Assembly: GCF_000006565.2 (NCBI RefSeq)
Contig: NC_031468.1
Location: 1,133,747-1,197,746, forward strand
Source of the DNA: Toxoplasma gondii ME49
Lineage: Eukaryota > Apicomplexa > Conoidasida > Eucoccidiorida > Sarcocystidae
Direction of reading: 5' to 3'
DNA length: 64,000 nucleotides
Below the pieces are notes generated by a model. That model was not told the DNA's origin, searched no databases, and saw only the letters and a program-made list of their open reading frames with translations. Numbering within the stretch: the stretch's first letter is position 1; each line of letters begins with the position of its first letter. Positions 1 to 11,686 of the stretch are shown in pieces. The position numbers and the translations under genes were made by a program.

Positions 1-1251
1 CCTGTGCGTCTACGAACGCTGGTTGTCGAAAACACCCGTCACGAGCGACGGTCGAGAAAGTGCAGGGATAACTGTCAGACCACGTTGAGGTGGAAAAGAA
101 ACGTTTCACGTGTTGACAACTTCCTAGCGATGTCTCGATGCGGCGGTGGGACAGCCTTCGTGAATTTGACGTCCGGCGTAACTCAATTTGCCTTGGTTGC
201 AAAGTGTCGTTAAGACTGCCTCCATTTCTTTTGCCTCTACTTCGCATTCAAACTTTACGGTCTCGCTTACTTAGATTCGTTGTAGGAGGAAAGCAGGGAA
301 TCGAGCCTTTGATGTAAAATCGAATCATGCAGCAAACTCGCAGATTGGTACTTCATTCGTCCCAGAACGCGCAGGGGGATGCGTTGCCGTTTGAAACTCG
401 AAGAGTGGGTGTCCACTGTGATTCCGACAAGACACAAGAGATCGTGGGGTCGTCGATGACCTCTTCGTCGCGTTCCGCTTCTTCAAAAGATACTTTTTAT
501 AAGCGACGACGAGACTCTTCACTGCCGGTAGCGGGCAGACCGGTTCGACCGTCGTGCCAGATGCCAGTCGCAGGGGACAAAGTTCGTGCTTGATTCGAGC
601 TGCGTGATTGCCGGAGCCGCGTTTTTATGGACCCTTTTTAGCGTTTGTTCGAGTGCTAGACTCCTGAAACAGAGCATTTTACGCAAAGTCTGTGACCGTC
701 GCTTATTACTGTGAGAGTAGAGCAAAGTTACGAGGGATGTCCTGCCTGAGCCACGAAACCTCTGCGTCCACGTCTGAAGCGCGTAATCCCACGTACATAA
801 GTGAGGCTTTTACCCTTTCACAGACGCCGTCGTCCGGCTTGCCTGATTTTTACGCTACCGTCTTGAAGGCTCTGGCACAGAAGGGCACACACGCCCTTGT
901 TCCTGGACTTGTGCACTTTCCACCGTGAACCAAAGACCACGAGGCTCAGTTCAAAGCTCCAACGAACCTTCTCGCTCTTAATGAAGAGTCTCTTTGTGGC
1001 CTTCACCGGATCAAATGCTGTTTCTTCGACGTGTAACGTCAAACCTGTCCGCGGCGAACTTCACTAGGTGACAGGGGGGATAGACAGGAGATAAGCAGCC
1101 CCACAAGAATCCGTCAGTATCAGAATGTGCGTCGTCGCTTGCAACTTCCCCTCTAACCCGAGATTCGTGTGGAATAATCAACTTGAAAGGCCCTGCAATA
1201 AAGAACCGCAATCGAGCAAAATTAACCATCAAACTCCCCACACAGCCCCCA
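1..1251. other. Intergenic, no gene seen
   Basis: Only short open frames on both strands (under about 90 codons), none with a recognisable domain, splice-linked partner or biased composition. I see no RNA gene or long repeat before the tRNA. Confidence 0.5.
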
Positions 1252-1256
1252 GCCGT

Positions 1257-1293
<37 letters not shown>

Positions 1294-1324
1294 GAGGTCC
1301 CTGGTTCGATCCCGGGTCACGGCA
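1252..1324 (+). tRNA. tRNA-Phe: tRNA-Phe (GAA)
   Basis: The 73-nt sequence folds as a complete cloverleaf: acceptor stem GCCGTGA/TCACGGC, D stem GCTC/GAGC, a 5-bp anticodon stem around the loop CTGAAGA, a 5-nt variable region, T stem CCTGG/CCGGG with loop TTCGATC, and discriminator A. The anticodon GAA is at 1285-1287 and reads Phe codons. Internal A-box (TAGCTCAGTTGG) and B-box (GGTTCGATCC) promoter elements are intact. There is no intron and the CCA end is not encoded, as usual for a eukaryotic nuclear tRNA. No strong T-run terminator is visible just downstream. Confidence 0.97.
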
Positions 1325-1883
1325 CTCCGTCCGTCATTATAGAGAATTCAATTTGGAAAAGGGACGAAACTTCTCTCTAAAGAGACCTTCATATTCCACT
1401 CCGCATGTAGAATGCCCGGGGTATCATGGCTTCGACCGAGCGAGACGGTTTTCACAGAGCCCTCGCTCCCTTGCTGTCCTTTCTAGCGTGCAGAAGACTC
1501 ACACGAGGGAAACGTCGCAAGATGCAAGTCCTGCCCGAGAGGAATAGGCATGCGGAAACGGTTTCTTCATCTAAGTGAGGTTCCGTGTAGCTTTTCATTC
1601 TTCAGGGTATGTGTCGCTTTCGAGTTCCATCTGTTTACACAAACTTGTACAACTGTGGTCAAATGCAGACGCGCATCATGCCAGATTTCCTCGGAATCAC
1701 GACAGTCGTGTCTCTCCACTTCCTGAAAGCAGTGTGGATAAAGAGCGTTGACCTCTTGCGTCCTATAGCTTGGAGCAAACAGACAAGCCTCGGTAATGCC
1801 GTGTGCCATCGAGATGGGAGTTACGACAAAGTGTCGACAGGAAGTTCGTTGTCCTTTTCAGTCTCCTGCTAAAAAAGAACGGA
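1325..1883. other. Spacer between tRNA-Phe and the RsmE 3' end
   Basis: It probably holds the 3' untranslated region of the minus-strand RsmE gene. Nothing else is recognisable. Confidence 0.5.
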
Positions 1884-3647
1884 TCATACTCCACAGTGCG
1901 TAGCCGTATCACTTTTTTCGTCGCAATTCTGACACACTACGGATGATCTGTGTTGAGAAAACTTCTGCGGCAAGACAATAATCCTTCCATCTTCGTCGCG
2001 GTGTACCTGGCGAACCCCTTCCCTGTTTCTTTCCTTTTTCGAGGACTGCGTCACGAGTTCTCTGCAGGACGAAGCGCTTGGTGACGCATTCGCTTTGTCT
2101 CCTTCGAGTTCTGTTTTTCCGGCAGTTGTGCTGTCGTCCTGTGACGATCCCGGGCTCGTTCGCCGCCGTGCTTCGTCCACAACATTCTGGGCAACTCTCG
2201 CGTCCGGAGAAACATTTCTCCAAGTCGAAGTCGCTTGACTTTCCTCTTCAGACGAGGCGCACGCAGGCGGAAGGCCCGCGCGAAGAGTCGTGTCTTGCAG
2301 AAGCATGTTCAGCTGTCAGACGTCAACAGACAGCGCACAACTTGCAAGATGAGAAATATACTAACAAGCTACAGGCTTGGATGGAATACTTCGAACATCG
2401 AGCAACATGCGAGAAGAGTCTTTTCTCAATGACATGCAGGACAAAAATATTGCTCAAATATACAACTACGTTCAAACTGATGAGAAATCGAATCTTCATC
2501 CGAATAAACATTTCCAGTTCTATAATGACTTCTCAAGACTCGTCTTCACATGACTCCTGGCTGGATGGATCTCTCACACCCAGAGAATGTCCGTGACTAA
2601 GGAAGGAGATCAAGAAGCTTCTCCGTTTCTCGTCCCCCTAAGACACCAAAACTCAGCCTCGTTATCTCCCGAAGACTCTCGTCCTCCACGAGGCTTCTGA
2701 AGAAGCGCTGCAGAGTGAAACGCGAACTCTCGAATCCCTCCGTTCGGGACACCAAGGAGAAGCCGTAAGGAAAAAACCTGTTGTGATCCAGCTCAAGCTC
2801 CTAACAACCACGCGCGACGTCAACCCCCAAAATCCTCGTACGCTTTTCAGGAGAAATATACATGCACGTACATATATATATATATATATATGAATTTACT
2901 GTTTCATACATATAAATATACACACGTAAATATAAACGAGAGATGGATAACTTGATAATTGGATTTTTTGTCAGACCGGTAACTAGACAGATATGGATCC
3001 ATATACACACATACCGCGAATGCTAAACCGCCTTGCAGCACACAATCACCGCGCTGGTTACAGCAGCTAAAGCGGTTGACCGAACACTTATCGGTTGTAT
3101 GCTTGATTGGCATTCGGCCGTGAATCTTCAGTCACGCAAGAGACATATTTTTGATGCAAATGCGGTTTCGACGGTTTACTATAAGGGTTGTCCAGTAAAC
3201 AAGAGAAAAAACCGTTTCAACAAAGTAACTTGACTTCTAGTAGTTAGCTTCATACATCTTTGTGATTCTTTTTCAAAGGCAGACAGCGAAGAGACTGACC
3301 TGCGCGATGACAGAGACGACAGCAGTTTCACACCTGAGCACTCGGTCCCCCAAAGAAAAAAACTCAAAGCCTTGCGTCTCTCTCAGCTCCTCCACCTCTT
3401 GGTCGATCCAACCGCCCTCAGGCCCGATAGCCACGAGCACTCTGCCGCCCGAGTGTGCCTGCATCTGCCCAGAGAAAGAACCAAGGAAAGAGATAGAGGA
3501 AAGCATATCTCTTTAGAAACGCTTTGGAAAACCACTCGAAAAATACTGCAAAGAAAGCTTCAAAGAGCGCACATCTCGCCAGAAACGCTTAAAAACGCTT
3601 CTCCGAAACAAAGCCGAAGGACCAAGATACCACCTGTCTATACATTA

Positions 3648-3679
<32 letters not shown>

Positions 3680-6600
3680 AATCACTCTAATACAGTTATA
3701 CCCTTGTTGCATGTCCTTTTGAGAAAGGATGAGACACGAAATGCCACAGCGAGAAAGACAACATGGATTTGCCGGGTATCTCTCCGCCTACTTTGAGGGA
3801 GGGTAGCGTCGCATCCACTCCAGGGTGGGCGAGGAGGCGCCGAGAGCGCCCCACCGCACTGGTGTAGCAACACCAGGGGACTCTTGAGTGCGAGTCTCGC
3901 TGGTCTGTTCTCTCGGCTCCCCCACCCTGTTCTCCCTCACTGCCAGAGAGAGCAGTGGAAACTCCATTCGCCGGGAGGCAAGAATCTGGACTCTCTCGAA
4001 CGATTTTATCTTTCTGCTGGGAGTGAAACGTGCACGGAGACCGCGAGCGGCGAAGAAAAACCATTAGCGCTTGCCAAGAAGCAAATACTTGGACTTCAGG
4101 AACACGCGTAGAGACGCCTTGTTCGAGGCCTGCGAGGGGAAGAGATTCAAGAGAGAAGACCGCACAGCAGAGAGGGAATGTTGAAAGAGAGGAGAATACG
4201 AAGAAGAGAGATCCCCAAGTGTGGGAAGACAGGGGAGAGGAGCCAGCTCACGAAGGAAGGAAATGCAGGACAGAGGAAACAACGACAGGAAAGCGGGAGA
4301 CGTGCGAAAAGAAAAACAAAGCAGCAACTGACAAGGAGATACATGTCTCCTCGGTCCAGAATCCGTTGACAGGCTTTCTCAGTTCCATCATCTGGTCGGC
4401 TGGCTTGCTGGTTTCCTGTGCTCTAGTGTCCAGTCTGTCAGAATCCTGGTGTGCAGGGGCGTACCTGTCTGCAGCTGTTTTTCGATGTTTTCGCGGGATA
4501 GCTTTGGACTGGAAAGATATCCTTTCTCGACCCGTTCCGAGCATACGAGCAGAAGCCGGCCGACGCCCAACGTCGCACTGACCTGTGGCGACAGCGAAAC
4601 GAAACCGGAGTGCAGAAGTAAAACCGAGACAGAAACCTACCATACAACCAGACCTGTAGGCGGAACGGCGAGGGAGACGGTGCATGCAGACACGGACGCA
4701 GAGCAAAGAAATGGTGCTTGCAGACAGAGGTGCAGCGAGACAGAGCCAGCGACCCCCTGCGGTTTTCCTTGTGGAACAACGCTTCGGGAAAGACCTAGAG
4801 CAGAGCCCAGCAGGAGCGACGGAATTGCAGTGTGAACAGACAGGCTAAACGGATGCTCCTGAGTGCGGCGGCACAAGCTGTCAACAAAGAGAGACGACGC
4901 CGTTGCTTAGAATGCAGAGAAGGGTAAGATGCGACAGGAGAGAGAGAGCCCCCGCCAGTGTCCGAAGCAGAGACGAACACCAGACGGGGGAGAGGGGACA
5001 GCCTGCACGGCGAGAGGGGAGGAATATCACGGAACCTGGAAGACAGCAGAGAAACCGAGGTCCTTTCTGATAAAGCAGAGCTGGCGAAAGAAAGAAGAAA
5101 ACCAGCATCCGCGTTGCCTTGTTCTGTCGGACACGAGGCCGTTGCGAACGCACACCTGGAGAATCTTGTCGAGTGTCTTGGGACGAGGAATCGCAAGGAG
5201 CAGATCGATCAGAGGAGCAGGAGACGCGGAAGGCTCCCTGAGACAAACACAGAGTGAAAAAACCAAAGCACCGAGAGAACCAAATGGCTCACGGAGCAGG
5301 GAACGCCGAACTGTGCATGCACACCAGCATTTATACACAGATATATATATATATATATACATATGTGTATATATATATATATATGAAGTGTATATATTTA
5401 ATATATACACGTGAATCGAAACATGTCCGCACCTGCCCCATGTCCGTTTCGTCCGCGGCACCAAAACATTTGACAAGACTGCGTTACAGAGAATCATGCC
5501 GAAGCCGTCGTGAAAGAGGAGAGCAGAACCTTGAGCCGTGAGGCAGAAAACCGGAGACTTCCTTGTGTCAATCGAGGCGGTGGTTCAGAAATCTTCTTCC
5601 CTAGAAAAAAAACTGCTGCAATTACGAGTTCGACTCTTAGATGGTGAATGTCTTTGTCTCCCGGATCCAAGTCCTATTGTGTCAGCTCGGTTTCGAGGAC
5701 AGTCAGTATATCTAGAAGGCTATTCTGAGCGAGACGTCAAAGTTCACGAGTGCACGAACTGAAGCAGAGAGGGACAGTATCTTCTCCTTTCGCGCGTCTT
5801 TCCATCTCAGTGGGCGCTTTGTCTCTTTACCGTTCCTCATGTCTCCTCCGGTCTCTTTTTTTTCGCTCCTTCTCGATTATGTGTGATGTTCATCCCTCCA
5901 TACGTCTGCACTTGCAGATTTTCATGACTGTCTCTTCCACTTCTTTTCTCTCTCTCTTTGCCTGTTTCTGACACGCGTATCGTGAATTGCATCGACTCCA
6001 TGCAGCTTTCTTTTTCTCTCTGTCTTCTCTCTGTCTCTTTCAAACAGGGATGTTAGCCTAGAAATTGGAAGGTCACTGTCTCCTGCCTTCGTCTCCTTTG
6101 CTCCCTTTCTCTCGGATAACCTCCTCACCGCGCGATGTCTCTCTCGAGGTGGATTTGAACACAGAGGGGGTGCTGGTTAACCGCAACAACATTGGCGCTG
6201 CAGATGCCTCCATTGAATACTCCTACTTTGAGAGAACTCCCGACCTACACGCAACGAAAAGGACAGATTTCCCCGAAAAGAAGACAAGAAGATCTCTCCC
6301 TTCTCCGCATCTGACACGACACTCCGGATACAATCAACATGCACCGCATTACTGTTTAGATCTACGTCAGAAGCGCCTGGCGCCCTCTCTGGCGGTCTCT
6401 GTCCGTCGTCAGAGAAGAAGAACAAGGGGGCAATTCCGGACGTTGCACACATGCATCTATCTCGCGCCTCTTGCGGAGAACAAATAGACCGATCTCGCGC
6501 TTCGAAAAGACGCAAGAGATCGATCTCTGGTCCCTGCCAAGAGTAACAGAGCCGCTTCCAAGACTGCAACTGCGACGGCATCACACTCACCTGAACTTTG

Positions 6601-6770
6601 AGGACAGAGAAGCAGTGTTGAGCCGCAAGGCCCGTCAAATCCACAAGGAGTTGTTCTTCTCCCTCGTCTCCTTTCTTCGCTCCCTCGTCTCCTTTCTCCG
6701 TTGGCTGCGACGTTGACAACCTGGTTCGGACTCGGCGGATCTGCCGCCTCTTGAGGAGAATAAGATTCAT
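1884..6770 (-). CDS. RsmE: RsmE-type 16S rRNA (uracil-N3)-methyltransferase, SPOUT family, 7 exons
   Basis: Family role: SAM-dependent N3-methylation of a uracil in small-subunit rRNA; in a eukaryote the likely target is organellar (apicoplast or mitochondrial) rRNA. Exons, 5' to 3': 6770-6591, 6244-6129, 5237-5156, 4582-4465, 4129-3792, 3464-3300 and 2312-1884, phase-consistent, giving 475 residues. Exons 1-2 encode the PUA-like N domain, starting MNLILLKRR and including LKVGVFNGG. Exon 3 holds DLLLAIPRPK, exon 4 LGVGRLLLVCSERVEKGY, exon 5 GLEQGVSTRVPEV and RLLAHPG. Exon 6 carries the knot and cofactor motifs GPEGG (residues 292-296) and SLGDRVLRCETA (315-326). Between the two exon 5 motifs lies a long insertion compared with bacterial enzymes. 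The frame is open upstream to an ATG at 6968, adding 66 Arg/Ser/Leu-rich residues that look like an organelle presequence. The Ser-rich last exon is the least certain: without splicing at 3300, translation stops after 8 more codons at 3273. Confidence 0.9.
2872..2891. repeat. AT microsatellite in RsmE intron 6
   Basis: A 20-base AT run between the last two RsmE exons. Confidence 0.9.
3646..3679. repeat. AT microsatellite in RsmE intron 5
   Basis: A TA run with one interruption, between exons 5 and 6 of RsmE. Confidence 0.9.
5341..5384. repeat. AT microsatellite in RsmE intron 2
   Basis: An interrupted AT run about 100 bp upstream (gene sense) of the exon 3 acceptor. Confidence 0.9.
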
Positions 6771-6968
6771 GTTAGCGGAAAGAGCGAAGAAAGGGGAAGA
6801 AGAGTCTCGGAAGACAAGCCGAAGAGGCAGACGCCACAGCGAACATGAGAGGCAGGAGAAGCGCGAGAAGATGCGGCGCCGCGGGATGGACGCCAGGAGA
6901 ATCGGTACAGAGGCGAGAGTTGGGGAATGGAAGGAAAGAGGAAATGACAAGTTAGGACGAGGGAGCAA
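6771..6968 (-). other. Possible in-frame organelle-targeting extension of RsmE
   Basis: These 66 codons continue the RsmE frame upstream of the conserved MNLILL start, from an ATG at 6968. The translation is rich in Leu, Ser, Pro and Arg and nearly lacks acidic residues, as in mitochondrial or apicoplast transit sequences. The conserved domain begins exactly at the downstream Met, so either start is possible. An organellar substrate favours the longer form; this is inference. Confidence 0.4.
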
Positions 6969-9900
6969 GACGAGAAGCAGATCAGGAAAAGGTGATACGG
7001 CCCTTGCAACTCATCCCAAGGTGTCAGCGTGGCAGTGGAAAACAAATGATCAAGTGGCGACGGAACCGCCTCTCTGTCCACGAGTAGCTCACTCTGAAAG
7101 AGGTGCCAAGGACATCCAGGTTCCCTAATTTCTCCCGCGGTGGAGATGAAGAAACCAGATACTCTCGCGCTTCGAGATTATGCGTCGTCAACGCATGAAA
7201 CAAATGGGAAAAGTAAACAAGTACGTGTGAATCGCAGATGAGGAACGCTGTGTTTCCTTCTAGAAAGTCTTCCTTCCGCACAGAGCCGCCGTGCAGCCAA
7301 CTGTGTCAGAATTTACCCCCGATTGTTCACCCAACAGGGAATACGTTCACTTTTTCTTCCCTGTCTGAAACGGAAAGACATCTGAGAAGCTGGAGTTTTT
7401 ATGAACAAGAAAGAAGTTGACGACATCGGGAAGAAAACCCAAAGTCGGAAGTTCGCTGATAGTGCACGGAAGATACGCGGGGGCCCCGTGGGGAGAGGTC
7501 GGCCGAAAAAAAAAGCGAGAAAGCGGATCTGAGAGGAGTAGGGATAAAACGCGAGGGAAAGAAACGCAACGAACTAGAAAGAAAACCATCAGACAGAATG
7601 GAGATGGATCAATCGGAAAGCGCTGTCGATTTTGGGAAGGGGGGGGGGGCCAGCTCCAGACTCAACGATGCGACATTCGCGGGTACCAGAGCTTGATACT
7701 TCTCCCCCAGTGCGTGGTCTCAAAAAAAACACGAAATATCTCGACCATCGCCAGAAGTGAAGAAAATTTCCGGAGGTTCCAGCTCCGATGAAAGAGATGA
7801 GCAGGTTGACGTACGCAGTGCTCAGAAGTAGACACTCGAGGCAACACACCGCCGAATTGAGACTTCTAAAGAGCAGATACTGTCCTGTTTCCCTCGCACT
7901 GAGAACGCACTTCTTTAATGTTCTAGCATTTACTTTACTTCTTTCCAGGTCTCTGCATTAGTCGCCATTTTGCGAGGGTCACAGAATCACGGGGTTAACC
8001 TCTGGGCACCGAAGTGTCCGCCGGCGAATCTCGGGTCCGGTGAGACCAGAGCGACCTGATTTTCATCTGCTGTTCCTATTGAGACGCCCTCTTGGATGTT
8101 ACTTGTTTTATTTATTAGCTAAGAACTGGTCGGTTCCCTTAAGGATTGTTATTTTCTAGGTGACGAGAGCTCAGCCGAACACAGCAGGCGTCCGCAGTTG
8201 GCTGCAACGCGCACAACCCGCCTCCCAGAGGCCTGCTGCTAGTCCCACAGTGGTCGTGTCGCAACGTGCTTCGGGGAAAAAATCAGGAATCTCAGAAGGA
8301 AAACCCCCTTAGTCGACAGTAAGGTTTTTTGCTGTTATCCTCGCCTTCGGCGATCTCAAGATGACGCGGGATTTGGTCTAACAGTTCCAGACTTGCAGAT
8401 TTCGGCCCCCCCCCGGTGTAGCAAAGCAGCTGTCAAGTGTCGAGCGCGGTGCATCTGTGCCTGAAGACCACTATAGCGTGTCCAACTCACGTTTGGCAAT
8501 TTCTGAGTGGGTGCTTTTCAATTTTTCCTGCTTTAAAGAAGCGAAGGCTCTCTTCTGCGAGGCGCCACTCCAATTCGAGCGCTGCCGGCGTACAGTTTTC
8601 GCGGAGCGGCGTGGAAGCGAGCTCGCTGCGCAAGACAACAGCGCTAGGTTTGTGACGTTCTCTGGTTGAGGTAGAGGTAGCCCAGACGGCCCGCGCGATG
8701 GAAGGTGTTGCTGTCTTGCACTTTTCGAGAAAAGCTCGTCTCTGCTAGCTGCGCTCGACAGAAAGAGGCAGAAAGAGCATCGGCGACTGCGTTCGGGCGC
8801 AAGCGGAAATTTAAGATTTGAACGGTGGCGCGTCCGTCGGCTTCGAGGTTCTTGGATATTCCTTTGCTTCCGCGGCGCTTCCTCGTTGCGAGATAAATCG
8901 AGACAAGCGCTGCATGGATTTGTGCCCCCGGCCAACGGCGGAACTCAAACCTAGCCCACGCTTTGTCGCGAGTCCAGCGTCGCGCTTGTCTTGTTCTTTT
9001 ATGCTTTTCTGTGGAGCATCGACCCGAGACAGCGTCGCATCTGGTGCAGTCTTGCCTCCGTTCTTGAAGAAAACGGAATTCCGGCAAGCAGAGCTTGCCA
9101 GAGTCGAGTGCAGGTTTCTTCTGTGAAAAAGGTAACGGCACTTCCTGTCTGGTATGGAGCACGCCCCCCGTGGCATTCGTGAGTCAACGAACTTGACGCC
9201 GTTTAGCATGCCGCGTTTACTGCCGAGACTAAAGGGAACAGGGTCTTGCAGGAACGTGAACGAATGACGAACTTCCCTACGCCCAGCTGCAGATCTGTGT
9301 TTTGCTTGGGCATTCTTCGAGCGGCGTTCGTGGGCTGTTAACGGACTCCCGCACAACGTTGCATCTGCGGAACCTCTCCCAGCTTGCCTCAGAATAGCAG
9401 TTCCACCGGCGCTCTTGCGTTTTGTACCAACACTACACTGTGTTGGGGGGCCAGAACGGTAGACGAGGAAACAAAACACGCGTGCGGCCGACCCGCCGAA
9501 AACTGTGGGTATGTGTGGTAATCTTTCAGGGACGTGATTGTGGGCAACTTGGCCAGTTTGAGCTGACTTGCTGCATGGATTCCAGAGGACTCGGAGTCCG
9601 GGGGCAGTCCGACTAGAAGACCTATCTGCTTTTATCTATTTTTTGAGGTGAGAAAACTTCCACAAGTTGACCGTAAAGGAGGAATAGCGGAGCCTGTGGC
9701 CCGGCAGGCGGTTTGACCAGCCACCAGACTCCAATGATCCCTTGATGCAAATGAAGAATTGTGGCTCCTGTGGAACCAAAGTTCCTCATAACTGGGCATA
9801 CCAAAACAGGGTGTCAAAACTGAATCTTGGGTACGGCTCGTAGTGAGCTGCTTCATTTGTCGTTGTGTGTCTCAGCCGGAGAGCGCGTGTACGGCCGCAC

Positions 9901-11686
9901 ATGCCGTTGGTTTTTTCTGTCCACATCCTCAAGAGGATTTTGACACGACCGCCAGGTGTCACATGAAGTGGTTGCCATAGAAGTGACATTCTCCGTATAG
10001 AGTGAGATGCCTTCACTCGCTTCCAACGGAGCGATACAGAGAAGAAACTCTCTCATGTTTCCTTCGGCAGTAGGTGCTGGTCGTGTTCGTTAACTGAAGC
10101 TGTGACCCTTGGACTTGACAGTCAGTGTTGTCCAAATGGAGGACAACTATGCCTTTGGTAGGAAACCTATTCGATTCACCTTCTGTGTAGTTGAAACCGG
10201 TACAATATCAGAAGCTAGAGAGAAACACCATTAGGATGTTCCAACAACGCATTCTTTTGTGGAGAGTCCTTTGTCCCTACCAAATGGCAAACGCTCGCCT
10301 TTCAGGTGTGGACAGCGTGTGCCTGTGTCGCGTAATGACTGGTGAATCTCGTTCCATTCATTCATTTTGCCGATTTTTCTTTCTCTCGGACTTTGCTTTG
10401 TTTCAGTACCCGTATTACCTTTTTCCGTGGAGTCAGTGGTGGGCACAGGGACCATCCAAGTAGCAGATCGTGGTGCAGGTGTATGGCACTCTATGGCATT
10501 CATCTGTGAACATTGAAAGCAGGCGTTTTTTTTCGTACGACTCGGTGAGTTTCAATTTGTTTCTGGCGCTACTCTGCATCTTCCTCTGTCAGCGATCTAC
10601 ATTCGTTTTCTTGTCGTGCTGCAAGGGTGGTGACCACTGTGGCTTGTCTTTACAAGCCGATATGCCGTGGCAGCATCGCAACAACAGTTCTTGTCGTACG
10701 TCTCTGAAGTCTGAAGAACTGCATTGTACCTTAGCGCTTCGGTATGTTCTCTTTTCGTGTGACAACGGACCCTGCTCGCTCTAACACGAGGCCTATCTCC
10801 GTTCGACCCACTTTTCCTTGTGTGGGGAAGTGCATGTTTTACACAGCTTTCTCCCGTGTATTTTGCTCGCTGTATACACTGCTCTTTCCTGCGTTTCTGG
10901 GTTTATGCCATGGTACAAAAAAAGTCAGGCGGCGAATGATGACGACCGCATTTCAGAGAGACCGTCCAGAAAGGGTTATGTCTCCCCTGGTTCGAGTAAA
11001 TGACGTGTGTTCTGGAACGGTTTCACGTTGCATTCCTGTTTCTGTGCTCTTCAACATGCTTGTCGATTGACGGCCACCGAAGGCGCCCTTTCGCTGGTGT
11101 TTCCTCGTTCATTTGCCTCTAGTCGCGTCGAATGGACCTGTCTGTCCAAAGTTCTTCACCGGTGCAGTGTTTTTCCACCACTTGCGCTTCTTCCGCAAAT
11201 TTCGTTGTGCCGGCGCGAGGGGCAAACAGCTGTCTACCGTGTTCATTGCAAGTGACGCTTCGGCGGCCACCAAAGGAGAGGCTTTGGGGTTTCCTGTCTT
11301 TCTAGGTTCGTTTTGCTGGAGGGAGAATGCATGTGTCTTCGGCTTGTCGCGAACTAGGAGACAACTCATAAGACACTCGATTTGACAGAGACACGCAAAG
11401 GCGTCGGTATTTGAGGGGAAGGTCACGGTAAGAAGTCCGCTTTGCGCTTGCTGCCGGGAAGCATTGCCCGCCTTGGCAAGTAGACATGCAGCGAGGCGGC
11501 GCCGTTTGCGGGACAGCCCAGCTTTTTCCCGATGCCGCGTTTGTGTGTCTTCCGCTAGGTACCCGGACGACGACCAGAAAAAGCCGGCGGCAACCAGGGG
11601 AATTGGGTTTGTTTCTGTGTCACTCGCCAACATTTCCTGCATTTTTAATCGCACTTCGTTCTTTTCTCCTCATCGAAAGAAGAACG
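6969..11686. other. 4.7 kb divergent intergenic region
   Basis: It separates the RsmE start (minus) from the PAM2/PPR gene start (plus) and should contain both promoters and 5' leaders. It has an 11-nt G run at 7639-7649 and a 9-nt C run at 8406-8414. A GC-richer island at about 8.4-9.5 kb has overlapping open frames on both strands (up to 222 codons, minus, 8811-9479), but none shows a domain, codon signature or splice partner. I call no gene here. Confidence 0.5.

Noticed and set aside
8811..9479. 222-codon minus-strand frame
   Set aside because: It overlaps several other long frames in a GC-rich island, with no family features.
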